The notes beneath the pieces are model-generated. The model searched no databases, was not told the origin of the DNA, and saw only the letters and a program-made list of their open reading frames with translations. A stretch of DNA of 53,847 nucleotides. It comes from CAZPMC01 sp964587755 (GTDB lineage: Bacteria > Bacillota > Clostridia > Acetivibrionales > DTU013). A program made the position numbers and the translations under genes. Below, one piece after another: positions 16,843-26,419 of this stretch (the first letter of the stretch is position 1; each line of letters begins with the position of its first letter). Where the stretch lies: assembly GCA_964587755.1 (NCBI GenBank), contig CAZPMC010000011.1, forward strand, positions 1 through 53,847. The letters are read 5' to 3'.

Positions 16843-19800
16843 ATGAAAAATTTATTTCATTTGGGTCTTGATATTGGATCTACAACGGTTAAGCTAGTAC
16901 TGCTTGATCAAGACAATAGAATAATATACAGCAAATATCAAAGACATTTTTCAGATATCCGAAGTACGATATTTGGGTTAATGGATGAAATATGCGGGTT
17001 GTATGATAAAGATGATTTAACTGTTACTGTTACCGGCTCAGGGGGTATTTTGGTAGCACAGTTGCTCAGCCTCCCCTTTGAACAGGAGGTAGTAGCTGCT
17101 ACCAGTGCAATTCAAAGCCTCATCCCACAAACAGATGTTGCTATTGAGTTGGGCGGGGAGGATGCAAAAATAACGTTCTTTTCCGGAGGCGTAGAGCAAA
17201 GAATGAATGGCACTTGTGCAGGCGGTACAGGTGCTTTTATAGACCAAATGGCTTCAATACTTCAAACAGATGCACAAGGCTTGAACAAGCTTGCACAGGG
17301 CTATAAGGTTATTTATCCTATAGCTGCCAGGTGTGGTGTTTTTGCCAAATCAGATATCCAGCCCCTATTGAATGAAGGCGCTTTAAAAGAGGATATCGCA
17401 GCATCTGTTTTCCAATCTGTTGTAAATCAAACCATAAGCGGTCTGGCATGCGGCAGGCAGATAAAAGGAAATGTCGCATTCCTGGGGGGACCTTTATATT
17501 TTTTATCAGAGCTTCGAAACAGGTTTATAGAGACGCTTACGCTTTCTGAGGAGCAGGTTATATTTCCTGAACATTCCCAGTTGTTTGTTGCAATTGGCGC
17601 GGCTATGTCGTCAAAGCAAAGGGAGGTATTGAGTTTTAGAGAGCTTAGAGAAAGGCTTTCTTTGATTAACACAACCTTTGTTCAGGAGGTGGAGAGATTA
17701 AAGCCCCTTTTTAAGGACAAGCTTGAGCTTCAGGAGTTTATTTTAAGGCATTCGAGGCATACAGCCGTTCGCAAACCACTTTCAAGTCACAAGGGAGCAT
17801 GCTTCCTTGGAATTGATGCAGGCTCTACCACTACTAAACTGGCACTGACAGATAAAAAAGGCACATTATTATACTATTATTACGGAAGCAATATGGGTAA
17901 TCCCCTTAAATCAGTCATAAAGGAATTGAGAAAGCTTTATTCGGTGATGCCCAAGGGGGCTTACATAGCCTGCTCTACAGTTACAGGATACGGGGAAGGT
18001 CTTATTAAGGCAGCACTCCGGGTGGATTTTGGAGAGGTTGAGACTATAGCACACTATACGGCAGCCGAACGCTTTTTACCCGGTGTTGAGTTTATATTAG
18101 ATATTGGCGGGCAGGATATGAAATGCCTGCAGGTTAAAAACGGGGTAATTGAGAGCATTATGCTTAACGAAGCCTGTTCATCAGGATGTGGCTCTTTCAT
18201 AGAAACCTTTGCCAGCTCACTTAATATGGGAGTCGAAGAATTTGCAAAAGAGGCTCTAATGGCTCAAAACCCTGTTGATCTGGGTTCCAGGTGCACTGTT
18301 TTCATTAATTCACGGGTAAAACAGGCACAAAAGGAAGGGGCAACTGTGGGGGACATTTCTTCCGGATTGTCATATTCCGTAATAAAAAATGCATTGCAGA
18401 AGGTTATTAGAATAAGAGATCCAAAATCCCTGGGCAAAAAAATTATTGTTCAAGGCGGTACATTTTATAATAACGCAGTGCTCAGAAGCTTTGAAATTAT
18501 TTCGGGTAGAAATGCGGTAAGACCTGATATAGCTGGCATCATGGGAGCATATGGAGCAGCGCTGATTTCCTGTGAGAGAAGTGAGGAAGAAAAGCAAAGC
18601 ACGATAATGGGACCTTTCGAGTTAAACGAATTCCAAGCCGAGGTTAATTTAGAGAGGTGTAAAATTTGCAGTAATAATTGCTTGCTTACAATAAACAGCT
18701 TTAATGACGGAAGAACTTTTGTATCTGGAAACCGTTGTGAAAGAGGTGCGGGTGGGAAAACAAAGAAGAGGGATATTCCAAACCTATATGATTATAAATA
18801 TAAGCTTCTTATGTCATACAAATCTCTTGATGAAAAAGATGCTGTCCGAGGCACAATTGGAATCCCAAGAGTGCTTAACATGTACGAAAACTATCCCTTT
18901 TGGCACACTTTTTTCACGGAGCTGAAATTTAGAGTAGTATTGTCACCGCGTTCCTCCAGGAAGATATACGATATGGGAATAGAAACAATGCCCTCAGAGT
19001 CCGTATGCTATCCGGCAAAGTTAGCTCATGGACATATAATGAGCTTAACAAAAAGCGGCATAAAGAACATTTTTTATCCGTGCATTCCTCATGAGATTAA
19101 GGAGGATGAAAATGCTGACAATAATTACAACTGCCCTATCGTGACTTCTTATTCTGAGGTCATACTGGCAAACATGGAGGACATAGAGAAAAATAATATA
19201 AATTTTATGAATCCTTTTCTTCCTTATAATAATACAAGAAGACTTACACAAAGACTTTTTGAGGAGCTGTCAGGTTTTGGTATAACCAAGCAGGAAGTTA
19301 AGAAGGCAGTAAAGAAAGCGCGGTCGGAGGATTACAGGTTTAAAGCTTTGGTTAGGAAACAGGGCGAGAAGGTACTGGAGTATTTGGATAAAACCGGCGG
19401 CAAAGGTATAGTATTAGCCGGAAGACCTTACCATATCGACCCTGAAATAAACCATGGGATACCTAATTTGATTACCGAATTTGGAATGGTAGTCCTTACA
19501 GAGGACTCTATATCACATCTTGGTACGTCCGCAAGGCCTTTAAGAGTGGTAGATCAGTGGATGTACCATACAAGACTTTATTCTGCGGCAAATCTGGTAA
19601 CAAAAAAAGATAATTTGGAGCTTGTTCAACTTAATTCATTCGGTTGCGGACTGGATGCGGTTACAACAGATCAGGTTCAGGAAATACTGCAAACTGCCGG
19701 CAAAACATACACTGTATTGAAAATTGATGAGATTAATAACCTGGGAGCTGCACGAATAAGACTGCGGTCACTAAAGGCTGCTATTGATGAAAGGGAAGCA

Positions 19801-21099
19801 CAGGGCTACAGTGCTAAAGGCAAGCAGTTCAGACAACACAAGGTGCTCTTTACTAAGGAGATGAAAAAAAGACATACTATTCTTGCACCTCAAATGTCAC
19901 CCATACATTTTCAATTTGTTCAGGTTGCATTCACAGAGGGAGGGTATAACCTTGAGGTGCTGCCTTCGGTTGACAGGGCTGCTGTCGACGAAGGATTGAA
20001 GTATGTAAATAACGATGCCTGCTATCCCTCGATACTGACGACGGGACAGCTGGTGGAGGCATTGAAATCAGGCAGATATGATCCAGAGAACACATCTGTT
20101 ATCATTTCGCAGACTGGTGGAGGCTGCAGAGCTACTAATTATATCGGATTTATCAGAAAGGCTCTTAAAGATGCAGGCTTTGGACATGTACCGGTTCTGT
20201 CTCTAAATGCATTGGGAATCGAGAAAAATCCGGGCTTTAAAATAACGGCAAGCCTATTAAACAGATGTATTATAGCCATAGTTTTCGGTGACCTGTTGAT
20301 GCGTATGCTCTATAAGGTAAGGCCTTACGAAAAGGTTAAGGGTTCTGCAAATCGTCTATATAAAAAATGGGTTGAAAAATGCAAGCAAGCTGTCAAAAGT
20401 GGTAAACATACTGAGTTCAGACGTAATATAAGACAGATGGTTGAGGATTTTGACAATTTAGAAATCAACCCTACCGTTAAGCCCCGGGTCGGCCTTGTTG
20501 GTGAAATATTAGTGAAGTTTCATCCCACTGCAAATAATAATGTGGTGGATGTGGTCGAAAGAGAAGGTTGCGAAGCGGTAATGCCTGATTTAATGGACTT
20601 TTTCCTGTATTGCTGCTATGGAGCGAACTTCACGTACAAGTATCTGGATGGCAAATTAATTAATAAAATCCTTCTAAATACAGCTATTGCTGCAATTGAG
20701 TATTATCGCATATATATGAAGAAAGTTTTGGCTGCAAGTAAAAGATTCAGCCCCCCGTCAAATATTTATAAATTAGCTAAGAAGGCGTCAAAGGTGCTGT
20801 CTTTGGGGAACCAGACAGGTGAGGGGTGGTTTTTGACAGCCGAGATGATAGAACTGATAGAGGATGGAGCTTCCAATATTGTTTGTATGCAGCCCTTTGC
20901 GTGCCTGCCTAACCACATAACGGGCAAGGGAATGATTAAGGCGCTTAAAAAGGTATACCCTCAAGCCAATATAGTGGCTGTTGATTATGACCCTGGAGCA
21001 AGTGAAGTAAATCAGCTAAACAGAATTAAGCTGATGCTTGCGACTGCATTTCGGAATATGGAAAAGGATGAGAAAGAATTAAAAGTATCAGGTGTGTGA
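16843..21099 (+). CDS. Acyl-CoA dehydratase activase / HgdC-like giant ASKHA protein
   Basis: Protein of 1418 residues related to the ATP-dependent activators of 2-hydroxyacyl-CoA dehydratases and benzoyl-CoA reductases. Two ASKHA ATPase domains are seen: residues about 5-260 (GLDIGSTTVKLVLL, NGTCAGGTGAFIDQMA) and about 322-580 (GIDAGSTTTKLALT, CSSGCGSFIETFA). Each has the cysteine that ligates the shared [4Fe-4S] cluster. A DUF2229-type region follows (GIPRVLNMYENYPFW; CNPC-like CYPAK), then an HgdB/FldB-like half with conserved cysteines (NNDACYPSI, QPFACLPNH). This single-gene architecture is widespread in clostridia; its substrate is not established. Only a weak ribosome site precedes the ATG. 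No dedicated dehydratase subunits adjoin it. Confidence 0.92.
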   Translation: MKNLFHLGLDIGSTTVKLVLLDQDNRIIYSKYQRHFSDIRSTIFGLMDEICGLYDKDDLTVTVTGSGGILVAQLLSLPFEQEVVAATSAIQSLIPQTDVAIELGGEDAKITFFSGGVEQRMNGTCAGGTGAFIDQMASILQTDAQGLNKLAQGYKVIYPIAARCGVFAKSDIQPLLNEGALKEDIAASVFQSVVNQTISGLACGRQIKGNVAFLGGPLYFLSELRNRFIETLTLSEEQVIFPEHSQLFVAIGAAMSSKQREVLSFRELRERLSLINTTFVQEVERLKPLFKDKLELQEFILRHSRHTAVRKPLSSHKGACFLGIDAGSTTTKLALTDKKGTLLYYYYGSNMGNPLKSVIKELRKLYSVMPKGAYIACSTVTGYGEGLIKAALRVDFGEVETIAHYTAAERFLPGVEFILDIGGQDMKCLQVKNGVIESIMLNEACSSGCGSFIETFASSLNMGVEEFAKEALMAQNPVDLGSRCTVFINSRVKQAQKEGATVGDISSGLSYSVIKNALQKVIRIRDPKSLGKKIIVQGGTFYNNAVLRSFEIISGRNAVRPDIAGIMGAYGAALISCERSEEEKQSTIMGPFELNEFQAEVNLERCKICSNNCLLTINSFNDGRTFVSGNRCERGAGGKTKKRDIPNLYDYKYKLLMSYKSLDEKDAVRGTIGIPRVLNMYENYPFWHTFFTELKFRVVLSPRSSRKIYDMGIETMPSESVCYPAKLAHGHIMSLTKSGIKNIFYPCIPHEIKEDENADNNYNCPIVTSYSEVILANMEDIEKNNINFMNPFLPYNNTRRLTQRLFEELSGFGITKQEVKKAVKKARSEDYRFKALVRKQGEKVLEYLDKTGGKGIVLAGRPYHIDPEINHGIPNLITEFGMVVLTEDSISHLGTSARPLRVVDQWMYHTRLYSAANLVTKKDNLELVQLNSFGCGLDAVTTDQVQEILQTAGKTYTVLKIDEINNLGAARIRLRSLKAAIDEREAQGYSAKGKQFRQHKVLFTKEMKKRHTILAPQMSPIHFQFVQVAFTEGGYNLEVLPSVDRAAVDEGLKYVNNDACYPSILTTGQLVEALKSGRYDPENTSVIISQTGGGCRATNYIGFIRKALKDAGFGHVPVLSLNALGIEKNPGFKITASLLNRCIIAIVFGDLLMRMLYKVRPYEKVKGSANRLYKKWVEKCKQAVKSGKHTEFRRNIRQMVEDFDNLEINPTVKPRVGLVGEILVKFHPTANNNVVDVVEREGCEAVMPDLMDFFLYCCYGANFTYKYLDGKLINKILLNTAIAAIEYYRIYMKKVLAASKRFSPPSNIYKLAKKASKVLSLGNQTGEGWFLTAEMIELIEDGASNIVCMQPFACLPNHITGKGMIKALKKVYPQANIVAVDYDPGASEVNQLNRIKLMLATAFRNMEKDEKELKVSGV

Positions 21100-21108
21100 T
21101 AAAAACGT

Positions 21109-21139
21109 AAAAAATCCCGGTTTATTTCCCGGGATTTTT
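21109..21139. terminator. Bidirectional rho-independent terminator
   Basis: Stem AAAAATCCCGG/CCGGGATTTTT with loop TTTATTTC. It serves the long plus-strand gene and the convergent small minus-strand gene, whose stop codon lies in the loop. Confidence 0.9.
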
Positions 21140-21286
21140 AAATTCACGCATATATTTTCTGCGACCTTTTTTCTTTTTTGATGCCGCCATCTTTGCATCG
21201 TACTTTTTAATGGACCTACTGAGTGCAAATGCTAAAACTCCACAAGCTGCCAGGAGACCTAATATAAAATAGACTTGTATTGGCAT
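21122..21286 (-). CDS. Small single-pass membrane protein, unknown function
   Basis: A 54-residue protein: one hydrophobic helix near the N-terminus (VYFILGLLAACGVLAFAL) followed by a strongly basic tail with KKKKGRRK. The ATG at 21286 is preceded by GAGGGG at good spacing, which supports translation; an ATG ten codons upstream has no such site. The last codons run through the terminator stem and the TAA lies in its loop. No family is recognised. It could be a small membrane regulator or accessory peptide. Coding support is the ribosome site and the sensible topology only. Confidence 0.6.
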   Translation of the reverse strand: MPIQVYFILGLLAACGVLAFALSRSIKKYDAKMAASKKKKGRRKYMREFKNPGK

Positions 21287-21499
21287 TGTATTTTCCCCTC
21301 TTGAATTATTTGTCATTTAAAGGTTTATGACTTAAAACCAATTATATTATATAAGTATTTGCTATAGCAAGAATTATATTGCCTCAGGAATATTTATCAG
21401 GTTTCCATCCTGCTTCGAAGAGTCTATGCAGGAAATCTAGGGGGGCGTCTTCCTTGATGTTTTTTAAACCTGATTGTCATAATATATCCCGATATAAGA

Positions 21500-21530
21500 A
21501 TATTATTGAATAAGTGTTTCATTATACAAT
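21500..21530 (+). promoter_or_regulatory. Possible sporulation sigma-E-like promoter for spoIIP
   Basis: TATACAAT at 21523-21530 matches the sigma-E -10 consensus CATACAAT in seven of eight places, and ATATT at 21500-21504 matches the -35 core, but the spacing of 18 is longer than usual. The position, about 22 bases before the start codon, and the gene's role fit mother-cell expression. Confidence 0.35.
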
Positions 21531-21552
21531 ACAAAAGGCGGGCGGGGGAAAA

Positions 21553-22833
21553 ATGGACGTTGCTATTAAGATACTTACTGTAATATTGCTTTCACTTATA
21601 GCTATTACTATAGGTGTTGAAGCAGGAAATATACTGTACAGACTGGATACAAACATTGTTGAAAATGTTGATGCGGAAAATTTTAAGGGAACAATTAATT
21701 ATTCACTTCCCATAATAGAAACAGTTTACAATAGCGGTAAGGTAAGTGTTTCTCTTTCCGGGGAAGTGAAAAATCTTTTTTCAAAAGTTTTTGACTTTGA
21801 TTTAGCATCACCTATTTCGATTTTGAATGTTCAATCCCCGTTGTTTAAGAGCTATTACAATAAAGATTACACCCTGAAGTTTTCTTTAGATGAGACAGGT
21901 GATAAGCCGGGAGATGATAAGGATAAAAATGATGTAACACAAACAGGTGAGGATGAAAATAATGATGCAAAGGACGGTAAAACAAACGATACAGATGAAA
22001 ATCAAATGAAGGAGCAGATACCCGAGAGCGAATCCGATATTCTACTGGAGCCGGTCAGCAGTATCGCCTATGAAGAGGATGCAGAGGAGGATGACGGGGA
22101 CAGTGAGATAGTTGAGCTGGATAAGATAGCAATAAGAAATTTTACAAAGCATAAGATTGACATTGCAAAGCTACTGAGTGAACCTATTGATTTCAATTTC
22201 AGTAAGAAAGGTCCTAAGGTTCTTATTTATCACACTCATACCAGTGAAAGCTATGTTTTGAAAAAGGAGGATATAGGGAAAAAAGATGTCCCAAGCTTCA
22301 ATTCCAATCCTAAATATAATGTTGTAAGGGTAGGTGAGGAATTGGCTGAACATTTAAGAAAATATGGAATTGAGACTTTGCATAATGCAACGGTTCATGA
22401 TAAAAACCGTTCGGCTGCTTATGGTGTTTCTATCAAAACACTGGAGAGCTATTTGAAGAGTTACCCCTCAATAAAGGTGTATATAGACATTCACAGAGAT
22501 GCCGCAAAGAATGGCAAGTATAGACCTGTTACAAAAATTAACGGTAAAAATGCGGCACAAATAATGTTTGTAGTGGGCACAAATGATCAACTGCCAAATG
22601 ATCACTGGAAGGAAAATTTAAAATTTGTTCTAAAGGTTCAGCAAAAGCTTAATGAGAAATATCCAGGTCTTGCAAGGCCAGTGTGGATTGTTGGAAAACG
22701 TTATAATCAGCATATATCAAATCAAGCAGTTCTAATAGAGGTTGGGGGAGACGGGAATCTTTTGAGCGAGAGCATAGAGAGTATGAAGTATCTGGCGCAA
22801 GCCCTTAGTGAGGTTATTAATGAAAAAAAATAA
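21553..22833 (+). CDS. spoIIP: Stage II sporulation protein P (engulfment peptidoglycan amidase)
   Basis: Membrane-anchored amidase/endopeptidase that works with SpoIID and SpoIIM in engulfment of the forespore. The protein has 426 residues, with an N-terminal membrane helix (IKILTVILLSLIAITIGV), a long acidic low-complexity linker (residues about 115-190, rich in D, E and N) and the C-terminal SpoIIP domain: VLIYHTHTSESY with its zinc histidine, YIDIHRDA, and VLIEVGGDGN. The frame is open to 21514, but the ATG at 21553 follows a GGCGGGGG ribosome site and gives a proper signal-anchor. It shows that the organism makes endospores. The gpr protease gene that often precedes it is absent. Confidence 0.95.
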   Translation: MDVAIKILTVILLSLIAITIGVEAGNILYRLDTNIVENVDAENFKGTINYSLPIIETVYNSGKVSVSLSGEVKNLFSKVFDFDLASPISILNVQSPLFKSYYNKDYTLKFSLDETGDKPGDDKDKNDVTQTGEDENNDAKDGKTNDTDENQMKEQIPESESDILLEPVSSIAYEEDAEEDDGDSEIVELDKIAIRNFTKHKIDIAKLLSEPIDFNFSKKGPKVLIYHTHTSESYVLKKEDIGKKDVPSFNSNPKYNVVRVGEELAEHLRKYGIETLHNATVHDKNRSAAYGVSIKTLESYLKSYPSIKVYIDIHRDAAKNGKYRPVTKINGKNAAQIMFVVGTNDQLPNDHWKENLKFVLKVQQKLNEKYPGLARPVWIVGKRYNQHISNQAVLIEVGGDGNLLSESIESMKYLAQALSEVINEKK

Positions 22834-22899
22834 TCTACTATACTTTTTGTTATCATAAAAGGTTTTCCGGGCAATAATAAGGAATGTGAGGATGTTGCC

Positions 22900-23208
22900 A
22901 TGGAGGACAGATTTTTGAGCAGGGTAGAGAAATTTAGGAAAAAGAGGAGCTATAGGCGAAGATATATATTAGCAGTCATGCTGCTTTTTTTTATTCTAAT
23001 AACCGGGATATGGGCTGTTGACAGCTCAACTAATTATTTAATGTCCGGACAGTACGGCATTGAACTCATTAATGTGGAAAGCAACCCGACTTATATTAAG
23101 ATCACCTTTATGAATAAGAAGCTTTATATAAATACAAGGTACATTAACAGAGACTTGGAAAGACTCAAAAGCAGGCTTGCCACTCTGATTAGTCATATAG
23201 ACGACTGA
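22900..23208 (+). CDS. Small membrane-anchored protein between spoIIP and lepA
   Basis: A 102-residue protein with a basic N-terminus (FRKKRSYRRRY), one membrane helix (YILAVMLLFFILITGIWAV) and a short outer domain ending in ERLKSRLATLISHIDD. GTGAGG precedes the ATG. The place between spoIIP and lepA is the place of yqxA in Bacillus, and size and topology are similar, but no clear sequence signature can be claimed. It may be a sporulation-associated envelope protein (inference from position). Confidence 0.75.
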   Translation: MEDRFLSRVEKFRKKRSYRRRYILAVMLLFFILITGIWAVDSSTNYLMSGQYGIELINVESNPTYIKITFMNKKLYINTRYINRDLERLKSRLATLISHIDD

Positions 23209-23256
23209 TGGGTCCCCTTATAACCAGGTTTAAATCTTTATTTTATTTGGCACAGA

Positions 23257-23265
23257 TGTTATAAT
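23257..23265 (+). promoter_or_regulatory. Extended -10 promoter for lepA
   Basis: TGT-TATAAT about 62 bases before the lepA start; the -35 region is only T/A rich. Confidence 0.5.
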
Positions 23266-23326
23266 ATGTACTGCATTTGTAAAAATGGAGTATTAGGTAA
23301 ACTAACAGTATGAGGGGAAGGCATTA

Positions 23327-25135
23327 ATGTCAAATAACAGACAAGAATATATTCGTAATTTTTGTATAATAGCACATATCGACCACGGTAAATCAACTCT
23401 TGCAGACCGTTTAATTCAAATGACAGGTGTTCTCACAACCCGTGAGATGCAACAGCAGGTCTTGGACAACATGGACATTGAAAGGGAGAGAGGTATAACC
23501 ATTAAAGCCCAAGCTGTCAGAATGGTTTACAAAGCAAAGGACGGGCAGGAGTATATATTAAATTTAATTGATACTCCGGGTCATGTTGACTTTAACTATG
23601 AAGTGTCAAGAAGTTTAGCGGCATGTGAGGGCGCCATTCTTGTTGTTGATGCCGCTCAAGGCATAGAGGCGCAAACACTTGCTAATGTGTACTTGGCATT
23701 GGAGCACAATCTTGAGTTGATGCCCGTTATCAATAAAATCGACTTACCCAGCGCTCAGCCCGATGTAGTTAAGAAAGAAATTGAAGATGTAATAGGACTT
23801 GATACCTCTGATGCCCCTGAGATTTCAGCAAAAAACGGAGTAAACATTGAGGAAGTGCTGGAGCAAATTGTTAAGCATATTCCTGCACCGAAAGGTGATG
23901 AAAATGCACCTCTTAAAGCGCTTATATTTGATTCATTTTACGATAACTACAGAGGTGTAATAGTGCACGTCAGAATTAAAGAGGGAACTGTCAAGGCGGG
24001 CGATATCATCAGGATGATGTATACAAAGAAGGAGTTTACTGTAGTTGAGACCGGCTATTTCAGACCGGGTCAATACATTCCTTGTGAGATGCTTAGGGCG
24101 GGTGATGTAGGCTATATTTCCGCCAGCATTAAGAATGTCAGGGACACCAGAGTAGGTGACACAGTAACACTGGCGCAAAGACCAGCAGAAGAGCCGTTGC
24201 CTGGATATAAAAAGGTACAGCCAATGGTATTTTGCGGAATTTATCCTGCGGACGGTGCAAAATACGTTGACCTTAGAGAAGCATTAGAAAAGCTCCAGCT
24301 AAATGACGCTTCACTTTTATTTGAACCTGAGACTTCTGTTGCTTTGGGATTTGGATTCAGATGTGGTTTTCTGGGGCTTTTGCATATGGAGATAATTCAG
24401 GAACGGCTGGAAAGAGAATATGATTTAGATCTGGTGACTACAGCTCCAAGCGTAATTTATAAAATAAAAACTACCGATGGCAAAGTCCATAATATTGATA
24501 ATCCCACAAATATGCCTCCGGTGACAGCTATTGAGTCAATGGAGGAGCCTATTGTCAAGGCAACCATTATGACGCCTGTTGAATATGTTGGCAGTATAAT
24601 GGAGCTATCCCAGGAGAGGAGAGGCACATACAAGGATATGTCTTATATGGATGAAAGCAGAGTAATTTTGACCTATGAGCTGCCTCTTAATGAAATCATA
24701 TATGACTTTTTCGATGCCCTTAAATCCAGAACTAAGGGTTATGCATCATTTGATTACGAGCTGATAGGGTACTCGAAAGCAGATCTGGTCAAGCTTGATA
24801 TTTTACTAAATGGAGAATTAGTTGATGCATTGTCGTTTATAGTACATAAGGACAAGGCTTACGCCAGAGGACGAAGGATTGCCGAGAAGCTCAAAGAGTC
24901 AATACCGAGGCAGCAGTTTGAAATACCTATACAAGCGTGTATCGGAGGTAAAATTATCGCCAGGGAAACAGTCAGCGCATACCGTAAAGACGTTTTAGCC
25001 AAGTGCTACGGCGGTGATATAACGAGAAAGAAGAAGCTTTTAGAAAAACAAAAAGAAGGTAAGAAGAGAATGAGACAGGTTGGTTCCGTAGAAGTGCCTC
25101 AGGAAGCGTTTATGAGCGTATTGAAGCTGGATTAG
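23327..25135 (+). CDS. lepA: Elongation factor 4 (LepA), ribosomal back-translocase GTPase
   Basis: Translation GTPase of 602 residues. G1 is AHIDHGKST, G2 lies near RGITIKAQ, G3 is DTPGH, G4 is NKID, and the LepA-specific tail appears (CYGGDITRKKKLLEKQKEGKKRMRQVGSVEVPQEAFMSVLK). GAGGGGAAGG lies before the ATG. It overlaps the ribosome site of hemW, whose start lies 9 bases after its stop, so the two are co-translated. The lepA-hemW-hrcA order is the Firmicutes standard. Confidence 0.99.
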   Translation: MSNNRQEYIRNFCIIAHIDHGKSTLADRLIQMTGVLTTREMQQQVLDNMDIERERGITIKAQAVRMVYKAKDGQEYILNLIDTPGHVDFNYEVSRSLAACEGAILVVDAAQGIEAQTLANVYLALEHNLELMPVINKIDLPSAQPDVVKKEIEDVIGLDTSDAPEISAKNGVNIEEVLEQIVKHIPAPKGDENAPLKALIFDSFYDNYRGVIVHVRIKEGTVKAGDIIRMMYTKKEFTVVETGYFRPGQYIPCEMLRAGDVGYISASIKNVRDTRVGDTVTLAQRPAEEPLPGYKKVQPMVFCGIYPADGAKYVDLREALEKLQLNDASLLFEPETSVALGFGFRCGFLGLLHMEIIQERLEREYDLDLVTTAPSVIYKIKTTDGKVHNIDNPTNMPPVTAIESMEEPIVKATIMTPVEYVGSIMELSQERRGTYKDMSYMDESRVILTYELPLNEIIYDFFDALKSRTKGYASFDYELIGYSKADLVKLDILLNGELVDALSFIVHKDKAYARGRRIAEKLKESIPRQQFEIPIQACIGGKIIARETVSAYRKDVLAKCYGGDITRKKKLLEKQKEGKKRMRQVGSVEVPQEAFMSVLKLD

Positions 25136-25143
25136 GAGTGTGT

Positions 25144-26334
25144 ATGGAAAGCATAGGTGTATACATTCACATACCGTTTTGCAAATCAAAATGCTTTTAT
25201 TGCGATTTTAATTCTTATTCCGGCAAGGATTACCTTGCCAGACCTTATTTTGAATCGCTCTTTTCTGAAATGACAAGAAAAGCTGAAGAGCTAGGAGAAT
25301 ATACTGTTAAGTCAATTTTTATCGGCGGGGGTACGCCATCTTTTGTTAATCCTAAGTACATAAGCCAGCTACTGGAGATTTGTTCAAAATATTTCAGGCT
25401 TGATTCCGAAGCAGAGATAAGCATGGAGAGCAATCCCGGAACATTGACTTATGATAAGCTTAAAACATATAAACAGGCTGGTATTAATAGATTGAGCATC
25501 GGACTTCAAGCATGGCAGGATGATCTACTATTGGAATTGGGCAGAATTCACCGAAAGCAGCAGTATGTTGAAAATCTTGAAGCTTCGTATAAAGTGGGAT
25601 TTAGAAATATTAATACCGATTTGATTTTTGGGCTGCCAAATCAAAGTTTTGAGGATTGGGCCGAGACCCTTGAGATGGTTACATCAGTTGGTGAGAACCA
25701 GGGACTGACCCATTTATCATGTTATAGCCTGCAAATTGAAGAGGGGACTGTTTTTGGGGAGCGCTATGGCAAAGGTTCCCTCAAACCTTTGGATGATGAG
25801 CTGGACAGGCTCATGTACGGCTACACTATTAACACCCTGAAGCAGAAAAACTACCATCATTATGAAATATCGAATTTTGCAAAGAGAGGCTATGAGTGCA
25901 AGCATAATTTTATTTATTGGAAGGCTCAGGAATATGCTGGATTCGGTGCAGGAGCCCACTCATACCTTAATAATATCAGAAGCAGCAATCCTGATGGAAT
26001 CGAGGAATACATAGAAGCTGTAAGAACGGGGAATCTTTTTAAGCAGGCGGAAAGCCAATTTATCGATAAAAGTGAGGCTATGTCGGAGTTTATGATTTTG
26101 GGATTAAGACTTATTGGCGGCATTTCTTCAAAGGAGTTTGAAAGCAGGTTCTCACAAAGCCTTCAATCGGTATTTGGCGAGACAATAGACCACCTTGTAA
26201 AAGAGGGGTTATTAGAGAGGGTGCCGGGTAAAATAACTGCAAAGGATGATGCCTCGTATGAAATTGTTAAACTGACACATGCGGGGCTTGATCTTGGCAA
26301 TAAAGTATTTGTTGAATTTCTAAATATATCTTGA
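25144..26334 (+). CDS. hemW: HemW, radical SAM heme chaperone (HemN-like)
   Basis: Radical SAM protein of 396 residues. The iron-sulfur motif is C-K-S-K-C-F-Y-C (CX3CX2C), followed by GGGTPS and the HemN-type C-terminal domain (EYAGFGAGAHSYLNN). Such short proteins behind lepA are HemW, which binds and hands over heme, rather than true coproporphyrinogen dehydrogenase HemN; this is family knowledge, not visible directly. The ATG at 25144 has AGGAG five bases upstream. The -35 box of the heat-shock promoter overlaps its stop codon. Confidence 0.93.
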   Translation: MESIGVYIHIPFCKSKCFYCDFNSYSGKDYLARPYFESLFSEMTRKAEELGEYTVKSIFIGGGTPSFVNPKYISQLLEICSKYFRLDSEAEISMESNPGTLTYDKLKTYKQAGINRLSIGLQAWQDDLLLELGRIHRKQQYVENLEASYKVGFRNINTDLIFGLPNQSFEDWAETLEMVTSVGENQGLTHLSCYSLQIEEGTVFGERYGKGSLKPLDDELDRLMYGYTINTLKQKNYHHYEISNFAKRGYECKHNFIYWKAQEYAGFGAGAHSYLNNIRSSNPDGIEEYIEAVRTGNLFKQAESQFIDKSEAMSEFMILGLRLIGGISSKEFESRFSQSLQSVFGETIDHLVKEGLLERVPGKITAKDDASYEIVKLTHAGLDLGNKVFVEFLNIS

Positions 26335-26359
26335 CAAAAAAAAGTACAGGTGGTATTTT
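26331..26359 (+). promoter_or_regulatory. Sigma-A promoter of the hrcA-grpE-dnaK-dnaJ operon
   Basis: TTGACA (26331-26336, overlapping the hemW stop) and TATTTT (26354-26359) with 17-base spacing; the CIRCE operator lies ten bases downstream. Confidence 0.75.
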
Positions 26360-26368
26360 TATTATAGA

Positions 26369-26395
26369 TTAGCACTCGATAAAGTAGAGTGCTAA
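26369..26395 (+). promoter_or_regulatory. CIRCE operator, HrcA binding site
   Basis: Perfect inverted repeat TTAGCACTC-N9-GAGTGCTAA. HrcA dimers bind it and repress class I heat-shock genes until misfolded proteins titrate GroE. Its place at the start of the transcript makes the operon autoregulated. Confidence 0.99.
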
Positions 26396-26419
26396 CAAAC
26401 AAAAAATGGGGTGCATAAA

